A DNA stretch of 64,000 bases. It comes from Streptomyces sp. NBC_01275 (lineage in GTDB: Bacteria; Actinomycetota; Actinomycetes; Streptomycetales; Streptomycetaceae). The position numbers and the translations under genes were made by a program. Numbering within the stretch: position 1 is the first letter of the stretch; each line of letters begins with the position of its first letter. The notes under the pieces were generated by a model. It saw only the letters and a program-made list of their open reading frames with translations. It made no database searches and had not been told where the DNA came from. The stretch is taken from positions 9,672,001 through 9,736,000 of the forward strand of contig NZ_JAPEOZ010000001.1 in the NCBI RefSeq assembly GCF_026340655.1, in the 5' to 3' direction. Shown here piece after piece: positions 15,591 to 25,090 of the stretch.

Positions 15591-16628
15591 TCACCAGTAG
15601 TCGGGCAGGTGGTAGCGGTGGCTGTTGGTGGCGTGCCACTCGTGGTTGCCTGCCACCCAGTCCGACAGGCTCTTGAGGTAGCGCTCGACGAGCGGCGAGG
15701 TGGCGGCGAGCAGGGCGGACTCGTCCTCGAACGCCTGCATGATCTGGTTGTGGATCTCGACGGACTTCAGGTAGGCGGCCTTCAGCCCGTGCCGGTCGTT
15801 GGCGGCGACGACCTGCGGCAGGTTGAGGTGGGCGGGGTCGGCGGCCAGCTCCTTGGTGAAGGAGTACAGGTCGTTGACGAGGGTGGTGGCGTTGCAGGCG
15901 AGCGCGGTGACGCGCTGGATCTCGGGCCGGGCGTAGAGCTGCTCGGGCAGTTCGTAGCCGTCCACCGCGTCGACGATCGACAGACACGGACGGAAGTTGT
16001 TGAACTGCCGCATCGCCAGGTACTCCCACACCCGCGGCACGTACCGGGTCTCCCCCCAGGCCGCCTCGCCGAGATAGCCCAGGTGAAGCCGGGCGATGTC
16101 GTGCAGGAACCGGTCGGTCTGACTGGGGGTGGCGAGGACGGCGTAGTCCTTCAGCGCCCAGTGGTACGAGCGCAGCGGACCGTCGGCCTGCACCCCGGTC
16201 GCCCACTCCTGCTGGAGGTCGGGTGGGCCGTGGAAGGGGTCGAGCGCCGACTGGGCGATGATCAGCCGGCCGCCCAGGCCGCTGCGGGAGCCGCCCTTGT
16301 CCTCGTCCTCCTCGCAGTAGCAGTTGTCGACGATGTTCTCGGCCAGCAGCAGCTTTCCGGCCACCGTGAGGCGCTCCAGGTCGGCCGCGCACGGATGCTG
16401 GAGCACCACGGCACGGCCGAACTGGAACCCCGCGAAGTCCCCGTCCCAGGCCGCCGGGAACAGGTCGAGGCGGCGGGCCCACTCCTCCAGCCGGCGGTCG
16501 ACCTCCGCGGCCTTCTCCGGGTCGGCGGGGGCGACCTCACGGTGGCGCAGCCCGGGGATCGCCCCGCCGCGCCGGGCCCGCAGACCGGCGGCGAGGTTCG
16601 GCGGTCCGGGCAGTGCGCTCCCGGTCAT
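15591..16628 (-). CDS. 2-methylisoborneol synthase-type terpene cyclase, short encapsulin cargo
   Basis: This 345-residue class I terpene cyclase should convert 2-methyl-GPP to 2-methylisoborneol. The NSE metal motif is intact (NDLYSFTKE, 252-260). The Asp-rich motif reads [13 protein letters not shown] from residue 101, whereas the canonical form is DDCYCEDHGG: the second Asp is Asn and residues are inserted. Classical enzymes have about 440 residues with a roughly 100-residue disordered Pro-rich N-terminus that loads them into the shell. Here only about 25 residues precede the folded domain, retaining a GPPNLAAGL segment. Its ATG overlaps the encapsulin stop (ATGA). Confidence 0.9.
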   Translation of the reverse strand: MTGSALPGPPNLAAGLRARRGGAIPGLRHREVAPADPEKAAEVDRRLEEWARRLDLFPAAWDGDFAGFQFGRAVVLQHPCAADLERLTVAGKLLLAENIVDNCYCEEDEDKGGSRSGLGGRLIIAQSALDPFHGPPDLQQEWATGVQADGPLRSYHWALKDYAVLATPSQTDRFLHDIARLHLGYLGEAAWGETRYVPRVWEYLAMRQFNNFRPCLSIVDAVDGYELPEQLYARPEIQRVTALACNATTLVNDLYSFTKELAADPAHLNLPQVVAANDRHGLKAAYLKSVEIHNQIMQAFEDESALLAATSPLVERYLKSLSDWVAGNHEWHATNSHRYHLPDYW

Positions 16629-18067
16629 TCGGCCGTCCGGCCGATCTGGACGTTCTCCAGCACCCCGGCGGCGTCGGGCACCAGAAGGGCCATCGAGTAG
16701 TAGGCGGTCACGAGGTAGCGGATGATCGAGTTGCCGTCGATCCCCATGAACCGCACGTTCAGGCCGGGTTGGAACTCCTCGGGGATGCCCGTCTGGTACA
16801 GGCCGACGGCGCCCTGGTCGCCCTCGCCGGTGCGCAGCGCGATGATGCTGCTGGTGTGCTGGGGGCTGATCGGGATCTTGTTGCAGGGGAAGATCGGCAC
16901 CCCGCGCCAGGCCGGGATCTCATGCCCCTCGACGGTCGCCGTGCCCGGTACCAGGCCGCGCCGGTTGCACTGCCGGAAGACGGCCGCGATCGTCTTGGGG
17001 TGGGCGAGGAACAGCTTGGTCTTGCGCCGCATCGACAGCAGCTCGTCCATGTCGTCCGGGGTCGGCGGACCGGTGAGGGTGCTGATGCGCTGCCCGTAGT
17101 CGATGTTGTGCAGCAGCCCGAACTCGCGGTTGTTGACCAGCTCCCACTCCTGGCGCTCGCGGATCTCCTCGACGGTCAGGCGGAGTTGCTGCTGGGTCTG
17201 GTTCATGGGGTGGTTGTAGAGGTCGGCGACCCGGGTGTGCACCTTCAGCACGGTCTGGGTGAGCGACAACTCGTACTCGCGCGGCGAGAGTTCGTAGTCG
17301 ACGAAGCCCGCCGACAGCGTCGGCTCACCGATGTGGCCTGCCTGGACCGGCAGTTCGGCCTCGCCCTTCCTGTTCATCGGCAGCCGCTGCCGATCGGCGT
17401 AGGCCTGCAGATGCGTGGCCAGGGACGGCACCCGCCCGACGAACTCCCGCAGCACGTCCCAGGGCAGGGCGAGCAGCACGCCCGAGGTCTCCGCGCGCAC
17501 CGAGCTCAGCCACAGCGGGTCGTCCTGTCCGACGGCCTCGTCGCCGAGCTGGTCGCCGCCGGAGACGACCCCGACGATCTCCTCCTCGCCGTACTTGCCG
17601 GCCGTGAAGCGGGTGAACCGGCCGTGCACGACGAGATAGGCCTCCGTCACCGGCTGCCCCGCCTCGAAGACGACCTGCCCGGCCCGGACCTCCCGGACCT
17701 GGAAGCGGGCGGCGAGCTCCGCGAGGGTCCCGTTGTCGGAGTAGCCGCGCAGCACGGGCAGCTCGGTGAGGGTCTCCGGGATGACCCGGACGTCGTCCCC
17801 GCCGTTGTGCTCGAACTGCACCCGCCCCCGGCCGACCTTCAGCTGCAGCCGCCGGTTGACGCGGTAGGCGCCGCCCTTGACGTCCACCCAGGGCAGCATC
17901 CGCAGCAGCCAGCGCGAGCTGATGGCCTGCATCTGGGGTTCGGACTTGTGGGTCGTGGCGAGCTGGCGTGCCGCCTGGGTGCTGAGACTGGTGAGCTGTC
18001 CGTCGGCGGACGGTTCGGGGGCCGGCTCGTCGAGGGCGGGACCGGTGGCGCTGTCCGGTGTGGACAC
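16625..18067 (-). CDS. Family 2B encapsulin shell protein with cyclic-nucleotide-binding domain
   Basis: The protein has 480 residues from a GTG with GGAGGGAA upstream. The N-arm is disordered (about 1-45). An HK97-type shell fold is interrupted by a CRP-like cNMP-binding domain at about 110-225 ([23 protein letters not shown] is read in two pieces around 130-150). The shell domain continues to the end ([36 protein letters not shown]). Older annotations call such proteins EshA-like or cyclic nucleotide-binding. Family 2B shells enclose 2-methylisoborneol synthase, which is the next, overlapping gene. Confidence 0.9.
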   Translation of the reverse strand: MSTPDSATGPALDEPAPEPSADGQLTSLSTQAARQLATTHKSEPQMQAISSRWLLRMLPWVDVKGGAYRVNRRLQLKVGRGRVQFEHNGGDDVRVIPETLTELPVLRGYSDNGTLAELAARFQVREVRAGQVVFEAGQPVTEAYLVVHGRFTRFTAGKYGEEEIVGVVSGGDQLGDEAVGQDDPLWLSSVRAETSGVLLALPWDVLREFVGRVPSLATHLQAYADRQRLPMNRKGEAELPVQAGHIGEPTLSAGFVDYELSPREYELSLTQTVLKVHTRVADLYNHPMNQTQQQLRLTVEEIRERQEWELVNNREFGLLHNIDYGQRISTLTGPPTPDDMDELLSMRRKTKLFLAHPKTIAAVFRQCNRRGLVPGTATVEGHEIPAWRGVPIFPCNKIPISPQHTSSIIALRTGEGDQGAVGLYQTGIPEEFQPGLNVRFMGIDGNSIIRYLVTAYYSMALLVPDAAGVLENVQIGRTAE

Positions 18068-18364
18068 ATTCCCTCCAGGAAGATCGGTACGGTGATCCGC
18101 GTGCACCAGCCAAACACCCTGCGTGACGGACGGGTACGGCGTGAAAGGGGCGGTTTCGCGCCCCAGGAGGTGCAGATCTTCCCGAAGGGGTGCAAGCGGC
18201 ACGGTGTGCACGTGCGCTTCCCCTGAATGCTCCCGTACGCCGTAGATGTCAGGTGTCACTCCTGGTGACAGGGGAACGGGCTGTCCGCGTTCGGCGCGCG
18301 CGTCGCCGGACGGGTGGTTAGCGTGAAGAACCGGACAGTCCATCTCATCGGAAGGGTCGCCGTC
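18068..18364. promoter_or_regulatory. Divergent control region of the encapsulin operon and a VOC gene
   Basis: This 297-bp stretch lacks a convincing gene. It holds a short hairpin GGGGCG-6N-CGCCCC (18147-18164) in the encapsulin leader and a palindrome TGTCAC-TCCTG-GTGACA (18254-18270). A TTGGCT...TACCGA pair with about 18-bp spacing, 15-45 bases before the encapsulin start, is a possible promoter. No regulator gene is adjacent. Confidence 0.45.
18254..18270. promoter_or_regulatory. Candidate operator palindrome
   Basis: TGTCAC and GTGACA arms surround a 5-base spacer. It resembles but does not match the CRP consensus TGTGA-N6-TCACA. It lies 187 bp from the encapsulin start and 95 bp from the VOC start, so it could serve either. 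Confidence 0.45.
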
Positions 18365-19165
18365 ATGGCCGTACGACCAGAGGGAACCCCTTGCTGGGCC
18401 GACGCGATGTTCAGCGATGTCGAGGGGGCCAAGAGCTTCTACGGCGACGTCCTCGGCTGGACCTTCGGCGAGGCGTCGTCGGAGTACGGCAACTACACCC
18501 AGGCCTACGTCGACGGGAAGGCGGTGGCCGCCGTCGTCCCGCCGATGCCCGGGCAGGAGGGGCAGTCGCAGTGGTGTCTGTACCTGGCTTCCCCGGACGC
18601 CGCCGCGACCGCCGCGAAGATCCGCGAGCACGGCGGCGAGGTGCTGATGGAGCCGATGCAGGTCGGCGAGTTCGGCACGATGTGCCTGGCCCGCGAGCCC
18701 AGCGGCGCCGTGTTCGGGGTGTGGCAGGCCGGCGTCCACGAGGGCTTCGAGGCGCCGCCCGAGCAGCCCGGCGCGTTCTGCTGGGCCGAGTTCTTCACCC
18801 GGGACCCGGAGGCGACGGACGCGTTCCTGCCCGCCGTGTTCCCGTACACGGCGAAGCAGATGCAGGACGCGGTGATGGACTTCCGGCTGTTCGAGATCGG
18901 CGGAGACATGGTCCTCGGCCGGATGAAGATGACGGAGGACTTCCCGCCCGAGGTGCCGTCGTACGTCAACGTCTACTTCACCGTCGACAACTGCGACGAC
19001 GCCGTCGCCCGGGCTGCCAAGCTCGGCGGCGTCCTGCGCTTCGGCCCCATGGACACCCCGTTCGGACGGTTCGCGGCCCTCAGCGACCCGCAGGGCGCGA
19101 ACTTCTCGGTGATCGACGTCACCACCACCGTGGGCGCGATGCCCCAGACCACGGACGTGTCCTAG
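18365..19165 (+). CDS. Tandem VOC-domain protein
   Basis: This 266-residue protein is built of two glyoxalase/bleomycin-resistance-like domains. The first covers about 5-125 ([23 protein letters not shown] ... [11 protein letters not shown]). The second covers about 135-255 ([18 protein letters not shown] ... [12 protein letters not shown]). The pseudo-dimeric arrangement is typical of the VOC family CFP30B-like hydroxylase group, which is abundant in actinomycetes; activity is undefined. The ATG at 18365 has GGAAGG upstream. It is divergent from the encapsulin operon. Confidence 0.9.
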   Translation: MAVRPEGTPCWADAMFSDVEGAKSFYGDVLGWTFGEASSEYGNYTQAYVDGKAVAAVVPPMPGQEGQSQWCLYLASPDAAATAAKIREHGGEVLMEPMQVGEFGTMCLAREPSGAVFGVWQAGVHEGFEAPPEQPGAFCWAEFFTRDPEATDAFLPAVFPYTAKQMQDAVMDFRLFEIGGDMVLGRMKMTEDFPPEVPSYVNVYFTVDNCDDAVARAAKLGGVLRFGPMDTPFGRFAALSDPQGANFSVIDVTTTVGAMPQTTDVS

Positions 19166-19232
19166 GCGCGACCCCTGAGGGCGTCTCCTGGGCGGGCGAA
19201 GCCCCGCACCCGGCCATGGCATGATCGTGCGC

Positions 19233-19946
19233 ATGCGTGAACGAGTGGTGGCCGCGTGCGACGGGGCTTCGAAGGGAAACCCGGGACCGGCGGCCTGGGC
19301 GTGGGTGGTCGCCGACGGAGCGGAGGCCCCGGCCCGCTGGGAGGCCGGGCCGCTGGGCAAGGCCACCAACAACGTCGCCGAACTCACCGCGCTGGAACGC
19401 CTGCTGGCGTCGACCGACCCCGCCGTGCCGCTCGAGGTCCGGATGGACTCGCAGTACGCCATGAAGGCCGTCACCACCTGGCTGCCCGGCTGGAAGCGCA
19501 ACGGCTGGAAGACGTCGGCCGGCAAGCCGGTCGCCAACCAGGAGCTGGTCGTCCGTATCGACGAACTGCTCGACGGCCGCTCGGTCGAGTTCCGTTACGT
19601 GCCCGCGCACCAGGTGGACGGCGACCCGCTGAACGACTTCGCCGACCGTGCCGCCAGTCAGGCGGCGATCGTCCAGCAGGCGGCGGGCAGCGACCAGGGC
19701 TCGCCCGAGCCGCCGCCCTCCCCGGACACCCCGAAGGCGAAGTCCGCGTCGAGGTCCGCACCGGGATCCGCCCGTTCCGCCGGGGCCAAGTCGCCCCGGA
19801 AGAGCGGCGGTTCGTCGTCCCGCACGATCAAGGCCAAGTTCCCCGGCCGCTGTGTGTGCGGCCGCCCGTACGCGCAGGGCGCGGACATCGCCAAGAACGC
19901 GCAGGGCTGGGGACACCCGGAATGCCGTACGGCCGACGAGAGTTGA
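19233..19946 (+). CDS. Ribonuclease H-like protein with C-terminal Cys-rich motif
   Basis: This 237-residue protein has an RNase HI fold at about 1-135, with the catalytic acids visible: Asp in [12 protein letters not shown], Glu in NVAELTALE, Asp in RMDSQYAMK, and Asp in [13 protein letters not shown]. It lacks the basic handle of E. coli RNase HI. A Ser/Pro/Lys linker leads to a C-terminal module [15 protein letters not shown]...HPEC with three cysteines and a His that may bind zinc. CATGAT lies just before the ATG at 19233, so the message may be leaderless; an ATG at 19221 is in frame. Confidence 0.85.
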   Translation: MRERVVAACDGASKGNPGPAAWAWVVADGAEAPARWEAGPLGKATNNVAELTALERLLASTDPAVPLEVRMDSQYAMKAVTTWLPGWKRNGWKTSAGKPVANQELVVRIDELLDGRSVEFRYVPAHQVDGDPLNDFADRAASQAAIVQQAAGSDQGSPEPPPSPDTPKAKSASRSAPGSARSAGAKSPRKSGGSSSRTIKAKFPGRCVCGRPYAQGADIAKNAQGWGHPECRTADES

Positions 19947-19962
19947 GCGTCCCGCCGAGTCG

Positions 19963-20787
19963 TCAGTCGGTGTCGAAGGCGTAGTGCGCGGTGTGGTCGA
20001 GCAGATCGGCCGGGGCGGTGTCGTTCCAGGGCTTCATCGTCTCGTGCAGGTCGACGACGTCCGGCGTCCCGCCGCCCGGGACGTACCCGGACCCCGGGTG
20101 TCGGCGCTGCCACTGGGCCCACAGCTTGTCGATGTAGGCGTGGTGCAGCCAGAACACCGGGTCGTTGGGGGAGACCCCGGTCGCCATCTGCCCGCCGACC
20201 CACACATGGACCCGGTTGTGCAGATTGACCCCGCGCCAGCCCTCCAGGTGGTTGCGGAACCCCTCGGATCCGCTGTTCCAGGGCGCCGTGTCGTACGTCG
20301 CCATCGCCAGCACCGAGTCGACCTCGGCCCGGGTCGGCAGCTCACGGACGTTCGTCCCCAGGCCGCGCCGCAGGTAAGTCCGGCCGTCGACACGGACGTT
20401 GACCGGCCAGTCGCCGGTGGCCGCGGCGAACGGGCCGTCCATCACCCGGCCGTCGAGACTGCGCCCGGTGCCCCCGAGGAAGTCCGGCGCCCACAGCGAG
20501 GAGCGCGTCGAACGGTCGGCGGACCAGTCCCAGTACGGCAGCGCCACCGACGCGTCCACCGACTGCAGCGCCCGCTCGAACTCCAGCAGGAACCTGCGGT
20601 GCCACGGCAGGAACGACGGCGAACGGTGCCCGGTGCGCTCGCCGTTGTCGGTGTCGCCGACGATGAACGCGTTGTGGGTGGTGACGAAGGCGTCGTAGCG
20701 GCCGCTGCGCTTGAGGTCGAGGACGGCGGCGACGAAGCGCCGCTTCTCGTCGGCGGTCAGCGAGGCCTGGTTCTTGCGGACGGTCAT
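19963..20787 (-). CDS. melC2: Tyrosinase MelC2 (type-3 copper monophenol monooxygenase)
   Basis: This 274-residue enzyme oxidises tyrosine and other phenols to quinones, giving melanin. The CuA site is formed by His in THNAFIVGD, GHRSPSFLPWHRRFLLEFE and neighbours. The CuB site is NLHNRVHVWVGG and DPVFWLHHAYIDKLW. Length and motifs match secreted Streptomyces tyrosinases, which lack their own signal peptide and are carried out by the MelC1 caddie encoded just upstream. The ATG at 20787 starts MTVRKNQ; the melC1 stop is 48 bases away. Confidence 0.95.
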   Translation of the reverse strand: MTVRKNQASLTADEKRRFVAAVLDLKRSGRYDAFVTTHNAFIVGDTDNGERTGHRSPSFLPWHRRFLLEFERALQSVDASVALPYWDWSADRSTRSSLWAPDFLGGTGRSLDGRVMDGPFAAATGDWPVNVRVDGRTYLRRGLGTNVRELPTRAEVDSVLAMATYDTAPWNSGSEGFRNHLEGWRGVNLHNRVHVWVGGQMATGVSPNDPVFWLHHAYIDKLWAQWQRRHPGSGYVPGGGTPDVVDLHETMKPWNDTAPADLLDHTAHYAFDTD

Positions 20788-20835
20788 GTGCGGATGCTCC
20801 AAGTGTGCGTACGGCTCGGTCGGTTGGCCGGGACC

Positions 20836-21222
20836 TCAGTTGGCCGGGACGGGGGAGGAGGCGGGGAAGGGGAGGAGCCGGGCGCCCTGGAGTTCGTCCA
20901 CCGCGGCCCGGGCGGCGGCCCGCGGGGTGGCCACCGGGTCGTAGTGGCTGACCACGCTGATCCATGAGCCGTCGGCGTTGCGCATCACGTGCAGCTCGAC
21001 GCCGTCCACGTACACGCCGTAGCCGCCGCCGTGGTGATGGCCGCCTCCCGACGTCGGCCGGCCCTGTATCCGGCGGCCCTTGTAGACCTCGTCGAAGGAA
21101 GCGGGGGAGTCGTGGCCGTCGTGGCGGTGGTCCTCGGCGCGGGCGGCGGGTGCGGTGAGGAGCTGGGCTCCGGCGGCGACGGCCGCGGCGGCGAGGGCGT
21201 GACGGCGGGTGAGTTCGGGCAT
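20836..21222 (-). CDS. melC1: Tyrosinase caddie/cofactor protein MelC1
   Basis: This 128-residue protein has a Tat signal peptide ([25 protein letters not shown]). A His-rich copper-donating region follows ([18 protein letters not shown]) and the MelC1 core [27 protein letters not shown]. It binds apo-tyrosinase, inserts copper and drags it through the Tat pathway. It forms an operon with melC2. The promoter lies in the A+T-richer region upstream. Confidence 0.95.
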   Translation of the reverse strand: MPELTRRHALAAAAVAAGAQLLTAPAARAEDHRHDGHDSPASFDEVYKGRRIQGRPTSGGGHHHGGGYGVYVDGVELHVMRNADGSWISVVSHYDPVATPRAAARAAVDELQGARLLPFPASSPVPAN

Positions 21223-21568
21223 GCGGGACCTCTCGGGGTGCGTTGGGTTGACGACCCCGCATGCCTATCGACCGGGTGGAGGCGGCCGCGACCGGTTGGC
21301 TACGATCCGGACAATTAATCACATGTCGTGCAATGTTAAACAAAGATGATCTTGTCGTCGGATGGCGTCCGAGTGGCCCGGAAGGGGCAATTCCTTTCTG
21401 TGGGAGCCCCACTTCGGGTGATCTTTTCGCGCGGCGGCGCGCCGTCGGCGGCGCGGCCCACCTGGGAAAAGTGGCGCGAACCGGGAGGTTCGACGTCAGT
21501 GCGGCAACCGTCCCGACTGCTACCCTGCGTCGTCAATTCATCACGACCGGTCATTCCTAGGGGTGTGC
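21223..21568. other. Intergenic region between melC1 and a flavin monooxygenase
   Basis: These 346 bp separate divergent genes and hold no credible gene. An A+T-rich core at 21310-21355 (AATTAATCACATGT, GTTAAACAAAGATG) is unusual for this genome and is the likely melC promoter/operator area, with TTGTTT and TTGCAC on the minus strand as possible -35 elements. I could not define a clear -10 or operator. Confidence 0.5.
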
Positions 21569-22783
21569 GTGAAGGTCGCCTGTGTCGGCGGCGGGCCCGC
21601 CGGCCTGTATCTCTCGATCCTGCTCAAGCGGCAGGACCCGTCCCACGACGTCACCGTCTACGAGCGCAACCCGGAGGGCTCGACCTACGGCTGGGGCGTC
21701 ACCTACTGGCAGGGGCTCCTCGACCGACTCCACGCGTGCGACCCCGAGTCCGCCCGCGCGATCGACGAGAGCTCTGTCCGCTGGAACGAAGGCGTCGCCC
21801 ACGTAAGGGATCTGGCGACCCGTCAGCCCGGCGACGAGGGTCACGGCATCGGCCGCCACCGACTGCTGGAGATCCTCGCCGCCCGGGCCCGCGCCCTCGG
21901 CGTACGGCTGGAGTTCGAGCACGAGATCACGGCCGAGAACCCGCCGGACGCCGACCTCGTCGTGGCCGGCGACGGCGTCCACAGCGCCCTGCGCACCCGC
22001 CACGCCGGACACTTCGGCGCCGAACTCACACCCGGCCGCAACTCCTACATCTGGCTCGGCACCAGCAAGGTCTTCGACTCCTTCACCTTCGCCTTCGCGG
22101 AGACCGAGCACGGCTGGATCTGGTGCTACGGCTATGCCTTCAGCGCCGAACAGAGCACCTGCGTCATCGAATGCGCCCCCGAGACCTGGACCGGACTCGG
22201 CCTGGACCGGGCGGGCGAGGCCGACGGACTGGCCCGCCTGGAGAAGCTCTTCGCGCACATCCTCGACGGCCACCCCCTGATCGGCCGCGCGTCCGCCGAC
22301 GGCAGCGCCCAGTGGCTGACCTTCCGCACCCTGACCAACCGCTCCTGGTACCGCGACAGCCTCGTCCTCCTCGGCGACGCCGCCCACACCACCCACTACT
22401 CCATCGGCGCCGGCACCACCCTCGCCCTGGAGGACGCCATCGCCCTGGCCGACGCGCTGCGCGAGAGCCCCGACGACCTCCCGCAGGCCCTGGCCCGCTA
22501 CGAGCGGGAGCGCAAGGCGGCCCTGCTGTCCCTGCAGAGCGCCGCCCGCTACAGCGCCCAGTGGTACGAGAACCTCGACCGCTACATCCACCTCCCCCCG
22601 GAGCAGATGTTCGCCCTGCTCGGCCAGCGCCACTCGCCCCTGCTGCCCTATGTCCCGCCCCAGCTGTACTACCGCCTCGACAGGGCCGCCGGGCAGCTGG
22701 AGTCCCTGCGCCGGTTCAAGCGCTGGCTCGGACCGAAGCTCGCGCGCAGCGCGCACGCGCGGGCGCTGACCTCCCGCAAGTAG
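21569..22783 (+). CDS. FAD-dependent aromatic monooxygenase
   Basis: This 404-residue class A flavin monooxygenase has a dinucleotide fold VACVGGGPAGLYLSIL at the N-terminus and a DG motif VVAGDGVHSALRTRH. The FAD-ribityl motif is LVLLGDAAHTTHYSIGAGTTLALEDA. The phrase YGWGVTYWQGLLDRL resembles the monooxygenase half of salicylyl-CoA and 2-aminobenzoyl-CoA hydroxylases, so a CoA-thioester aromatic substrate is possible. The GTG at 21569 follows GGGG; a GTG two codons earlier is equivalent. It stands alone. Confidence 0.85.
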   Translation: MKVACVGGGPAGLYLSILLKRQDPSHDVTVYERNPEGSTYGWGVTYWQGLLDRLHACDPESARAIDESSVRWNEGVAHVRDLATRQPGDEGHGIGRHRLLEILAARARALGVRLEFEHEITAENPPDADLVVAGDGVHSALRTRHAGHFGAELTPGRNSYIWLGTSKVFDSFTFAFAETEHGWIWCYGYAFSAEQSTCVIECAPETWTGLGLDRAGEADGLARLEKLFAHILDGHPLIGRASADGSAQWLTFRTLTNRSWYRDSLVLLGDAAHTTHYSIGAGTTLALEDAIALADALRESPDDLPQALARYERERKAALLSLQSAARYSAQWYENLDRYIHLPPEQMFALLGQRHSPLLPYVPPQLYYRLDRAAGQLESLRRFKRWLGPKLARSAHARALTSRK

Positions 22784-22846
22784 CCGTCACCGGGCCCGCC
22801 CGGGCCCGCGAAGCGCCCGCCGAGCGCCCGCGCCGGTCTTGCGCGC

Positions 22847-22901
22847 TTGGGTGAATGGTGATTCACCGATACGATAAACATCGAGGTGAATCGCCATTCA
22901 C
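22847..22901 (+). promoter_or_regulatory. MFS promoter with two TetR-type operators
   Basis: TTGGGT (22847-22852) and TACGAT (22870-22875) are separated by 17 bp. Two operators of the form GTGAAT-N4-ATTCAC lie at 22851-22866, between and over the promoter elements, and at 22886-22901, over the start of the transcript. The 35-bp centre-to-centre distance and the encoded TetR gene in the same operon indicate direct autorepression. Confidence 0.8.
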
Positions 22902-22936
22902 TCTCTTATCCGCTCGTGTCGGCCGCAGGAGTGCTC

Positions 22937-24421
22937 ATGGCGTCGCCCGGTCCGATACCCGCCCCGACCAGGGGATCCGCCGGCCTGCGGACCCGGCTCA
23001 CGATCCCCGTCCTGGCGTACTGCGGCATTCTCATGGCGGTCATGCAGACCGTCGTCGTACCGCTTCTGCCCGACCTGCCCCGACTGACCGGAGCCTCGCC
23101 GGGCGCGGTCTCCTGGATGGTGACCGCGTCGCTGCTCTCCGGCGCCGTCCTCACCCCGGTCCTCGGCCGGGCCGGCGACATGTACGGCAAGCGACGGGTC
23201 CTGCTCCTCTCCTTCGGGCTGATGGCCGCCGGTTCGGTGATCTGCGCCCTGACCTCGCAGATCGGCGTGCTGATCGCGGCCCGCGCCCTGCAGGGCGCCG
23301 CGTCCTGCGTCGTCCCGCTGTCGATCAGCATCCTGCGCGACGAACTGCCCCCGGAGCGCCGGGGATCCGCGGTGGCGCTGATGAGCTCCACCGTGGGCAT
23401 CGGCGCCGCGCTCGGCCTGCCGGCCGCAGCCGTGGTCGTGCAGTACGCGAACTGGCACGTGATGTTCTGGGTGACCGCGGCCCTCGGCGCGACCGGCGTC
23501 GCGCTGATCCGGTGGGCGGTGCCGGAGTCCCCGGTGCGCGAGCCCGGCCGGTTCGACGTGACAGGCGCGCTGGGACTGGCCGCCGGGCTGATCTGTCTGC
23601 TGCTCGCCGTGTCCCAGGGCGGCCAGTGGGGCTGGACCAGCGCCCGGATCGTCGCCCTGTTCCTCGGCGCGGTGGTCGTCCTGGGCCTGTGGTGGTGGCA
23701 GCAACTGCGCGCCGCCCGGCCCCTGGTGGACCTGCGGCTGGTCTCCCACCCCCGCGTGGGCCTGTCGCACGTCGCCGCGCTGCTGACCGGGTTCGCCTTC
23801 TACGCCAACTCGCTGGTCACGGCCCAGCTCGTGCAGGCCCCCGAGGCCAGTGGCTACGGGCTCGGGCTGTCCATCGTCCAGACAGGCCTGGTGCTGCTGC
23901 CGGGCGGCGTCATCATGCTGCTGCTCTCGCCGGTCTCCGCCCGGATCTCCGAGGCGCGCGGGCCTCGCGTCACCCTCGCCCTCGGGGCCGCCGTCATCGC
24001 CTCCGGATACGCCGTGCGCGTCGCCGACAGCCGCGAACTGTGGATGATCATGGTGGGAGCCGCGATCGTGGGGACCGGCACCACCCTCGCCTACTCGGCG
24101 CTGCCCGCACTGATCCTGCGTGCCGTCCCGGCCGGCCAGACCGCCTCCGCGAACGGCGTCAACGTCCTCATGCGCACCATAGGACAGGCCGTCTCCAGCG
24201 CCGCCGTCGCCGCGGTCCTCGTGCACCACACCAGCCCGGTGGGCGGGATCCCGGTGCCGACGCTGAACGGCTATCTCCTCGCGTTCGGCGTCGCGGGCGC
24301 GGTCGCGCTGGCGGCGAGCGCGGTGGCGCTGACCATCCCCGGCGACCCGGGCCCGAAGGAGACGCGGCGCGCCCACGGCGGCGCCCGGCCCGTGGGCGAC
24401 GAGGCGTTGGAGGGAGCATGA
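22937..24421 (+). CDS. MFS multidrug exporter, DHA2/EmrB type
   Basis: This 494-residue transporter probably has 14 membrane spans. The drug:H+ antiporter motif A appears after the second helix (LGRAGDMYGKRRVLLLSFG) and a motif-C-like segment as STVGIGAALGLPAAAVV. The ATG at 22937 follows GCAGGAG; a GTG at 22886 lies inside the downstream operator and is rejected. It is co-transcribed with the overlapping TetR gene, so the exporter is probably induced by its own substrate. The substrate is not deducible. Confidence 0.93.
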   Translation: MASPGPIPAPTRGSAGLRTRLTIPVLAYCGILMAVMQTVVVPLLPDLPRLTGASPGAVSWMVTASLLSGAVLTPVLGRAGDMYGKRRVLLLSFGLMAAGSVICALTSQIGVLIAARALQGAASCVVPLSISILRDELPPERRGSAVALMSSTVGIGAALGLPAAAVVVQYANWHVMFWVTAALGATGVALIRWAVPESPVREPGRFDVTGALGLAAGLICLLLAVSQGGQWGWTSARIVALFLGAVVVLGLWWWQQLRAARPLVDLRLVSHPRVGLSHVAALLTGFAFYANSLVTAQLVQAPEASGYGLGLSIVQTGLVLLPGGVIMLLLSPVSARISEARGPRVTLALGAAVIASGYAVRVADSRELWMIMVGAAIVGTGTTLAYSALPALILRAVPAGQTASANGVNVLMRTIGQAVSSAAVAAVLVHHTSPVGGIPVPTLNGYLLAFGVAGAVALAASAVALTIPGDPGPKETRRAHGGARPVGDEALEGA

Positions 24422-25086
24422 ACATCGTGAGCACTCCACCCGACGCCCCCGACGCCCGCCCTGCCACGGATGCCCCCGACGTCCCCGGCGCCTCCCACAC
24501 GCCCGACGCCCCGGGTGGCTCCGCCGCCCCCGCCCGGCGCGACGCCGAGGCCACCAAGGCGGCCATCCTGCGCGCCGCCCGGCATCTCCTGGCCCGCCAG
24601 GCCCACGCCGACATCACCCTCAAGGCCGTGGCCGAGCGCGCCGGAGTGAGCCCGCCGCTGATCCTCAAGTACTTCGGCAACAAGGACGCCCTGTTCGCCC
24701 GCGTGATGTCCTTCGAGGCGGACGCCGACACGTTTCTCGACGGACCCCTGGAGGACCTGGGCCGCCACATGGTCCGGCAGATCCTGGTCGGCCAGCGCGA
24801 GCGCGGCGCCGACCCCGTGCTGCGGATCGCCTTCGCACCCCTGCAGGGCGAGCACGGCGACGTGCTGCGCGCCAACTTCCGCGCCCAGGTCCTCGACCGC
24901 CTCACCGCCCGCCTCACCGGCCCCGACGCGGCCGTCCGCGCCGAACTGGCCCTCGCCACGCTCCTGGGCCTCGGCATGATGCTGGGCATCGCCCGAGGCC
25001 CTCAACTCCGGTCCAGGCCGATCGAGGACATCGTCGACCGCTACGGCCCGACGGTCCAGGCCCATCTGACGGACCGGCCCAGCTGA
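24418..25086 (+). CDS. TetR-family repressor of the upstream MFS exporter
   Basis: This 222-residue protein has a low-complexity Asp/Pro/Ala N-terminus of about 40 residues. The TetR DNA-binding domain follows (ATKAAILRAARHLLA ... ITLKAVAERAGVSPPLILKYFGNKDALFARV), then a helical ligand domain of the PsrA/YcdC-like type. ATG overlaps the MFS stop (ATGA) and has GGAGGGAGC upstream. It most likely binds the two GTGAAT-N4-ATTCAC operators 1.5 kb upstream. Confidence 0.92.
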   Translation: MNIVSTPPDAPDARPATDAPDVPGASHTPDAPGGSAAPARRDAEATKAAILRAARHLLARQAHADITLKAVAERAGVSPPLILKYFGNKDALFARVMSFEADADTFLDGPLEDLGRHMVRQILVGQRERGADPVLRIAFAPLQGEHGDVLRANFRAQVLDRLTARLTGPDAAVRAELALATLLGLGMMLGIARGPQLRSRPIEDIVDRYGPTVQAHLTDRPS

Positions 25087-25090
25087 CGAA

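Noticed and set aside
18091..18226. Small plus-strand frame in the encapsulin control region
   Set aside because: It has no ribosome-binding site and no recognisable motif, and it overlaps leader elements of the divergent operon.
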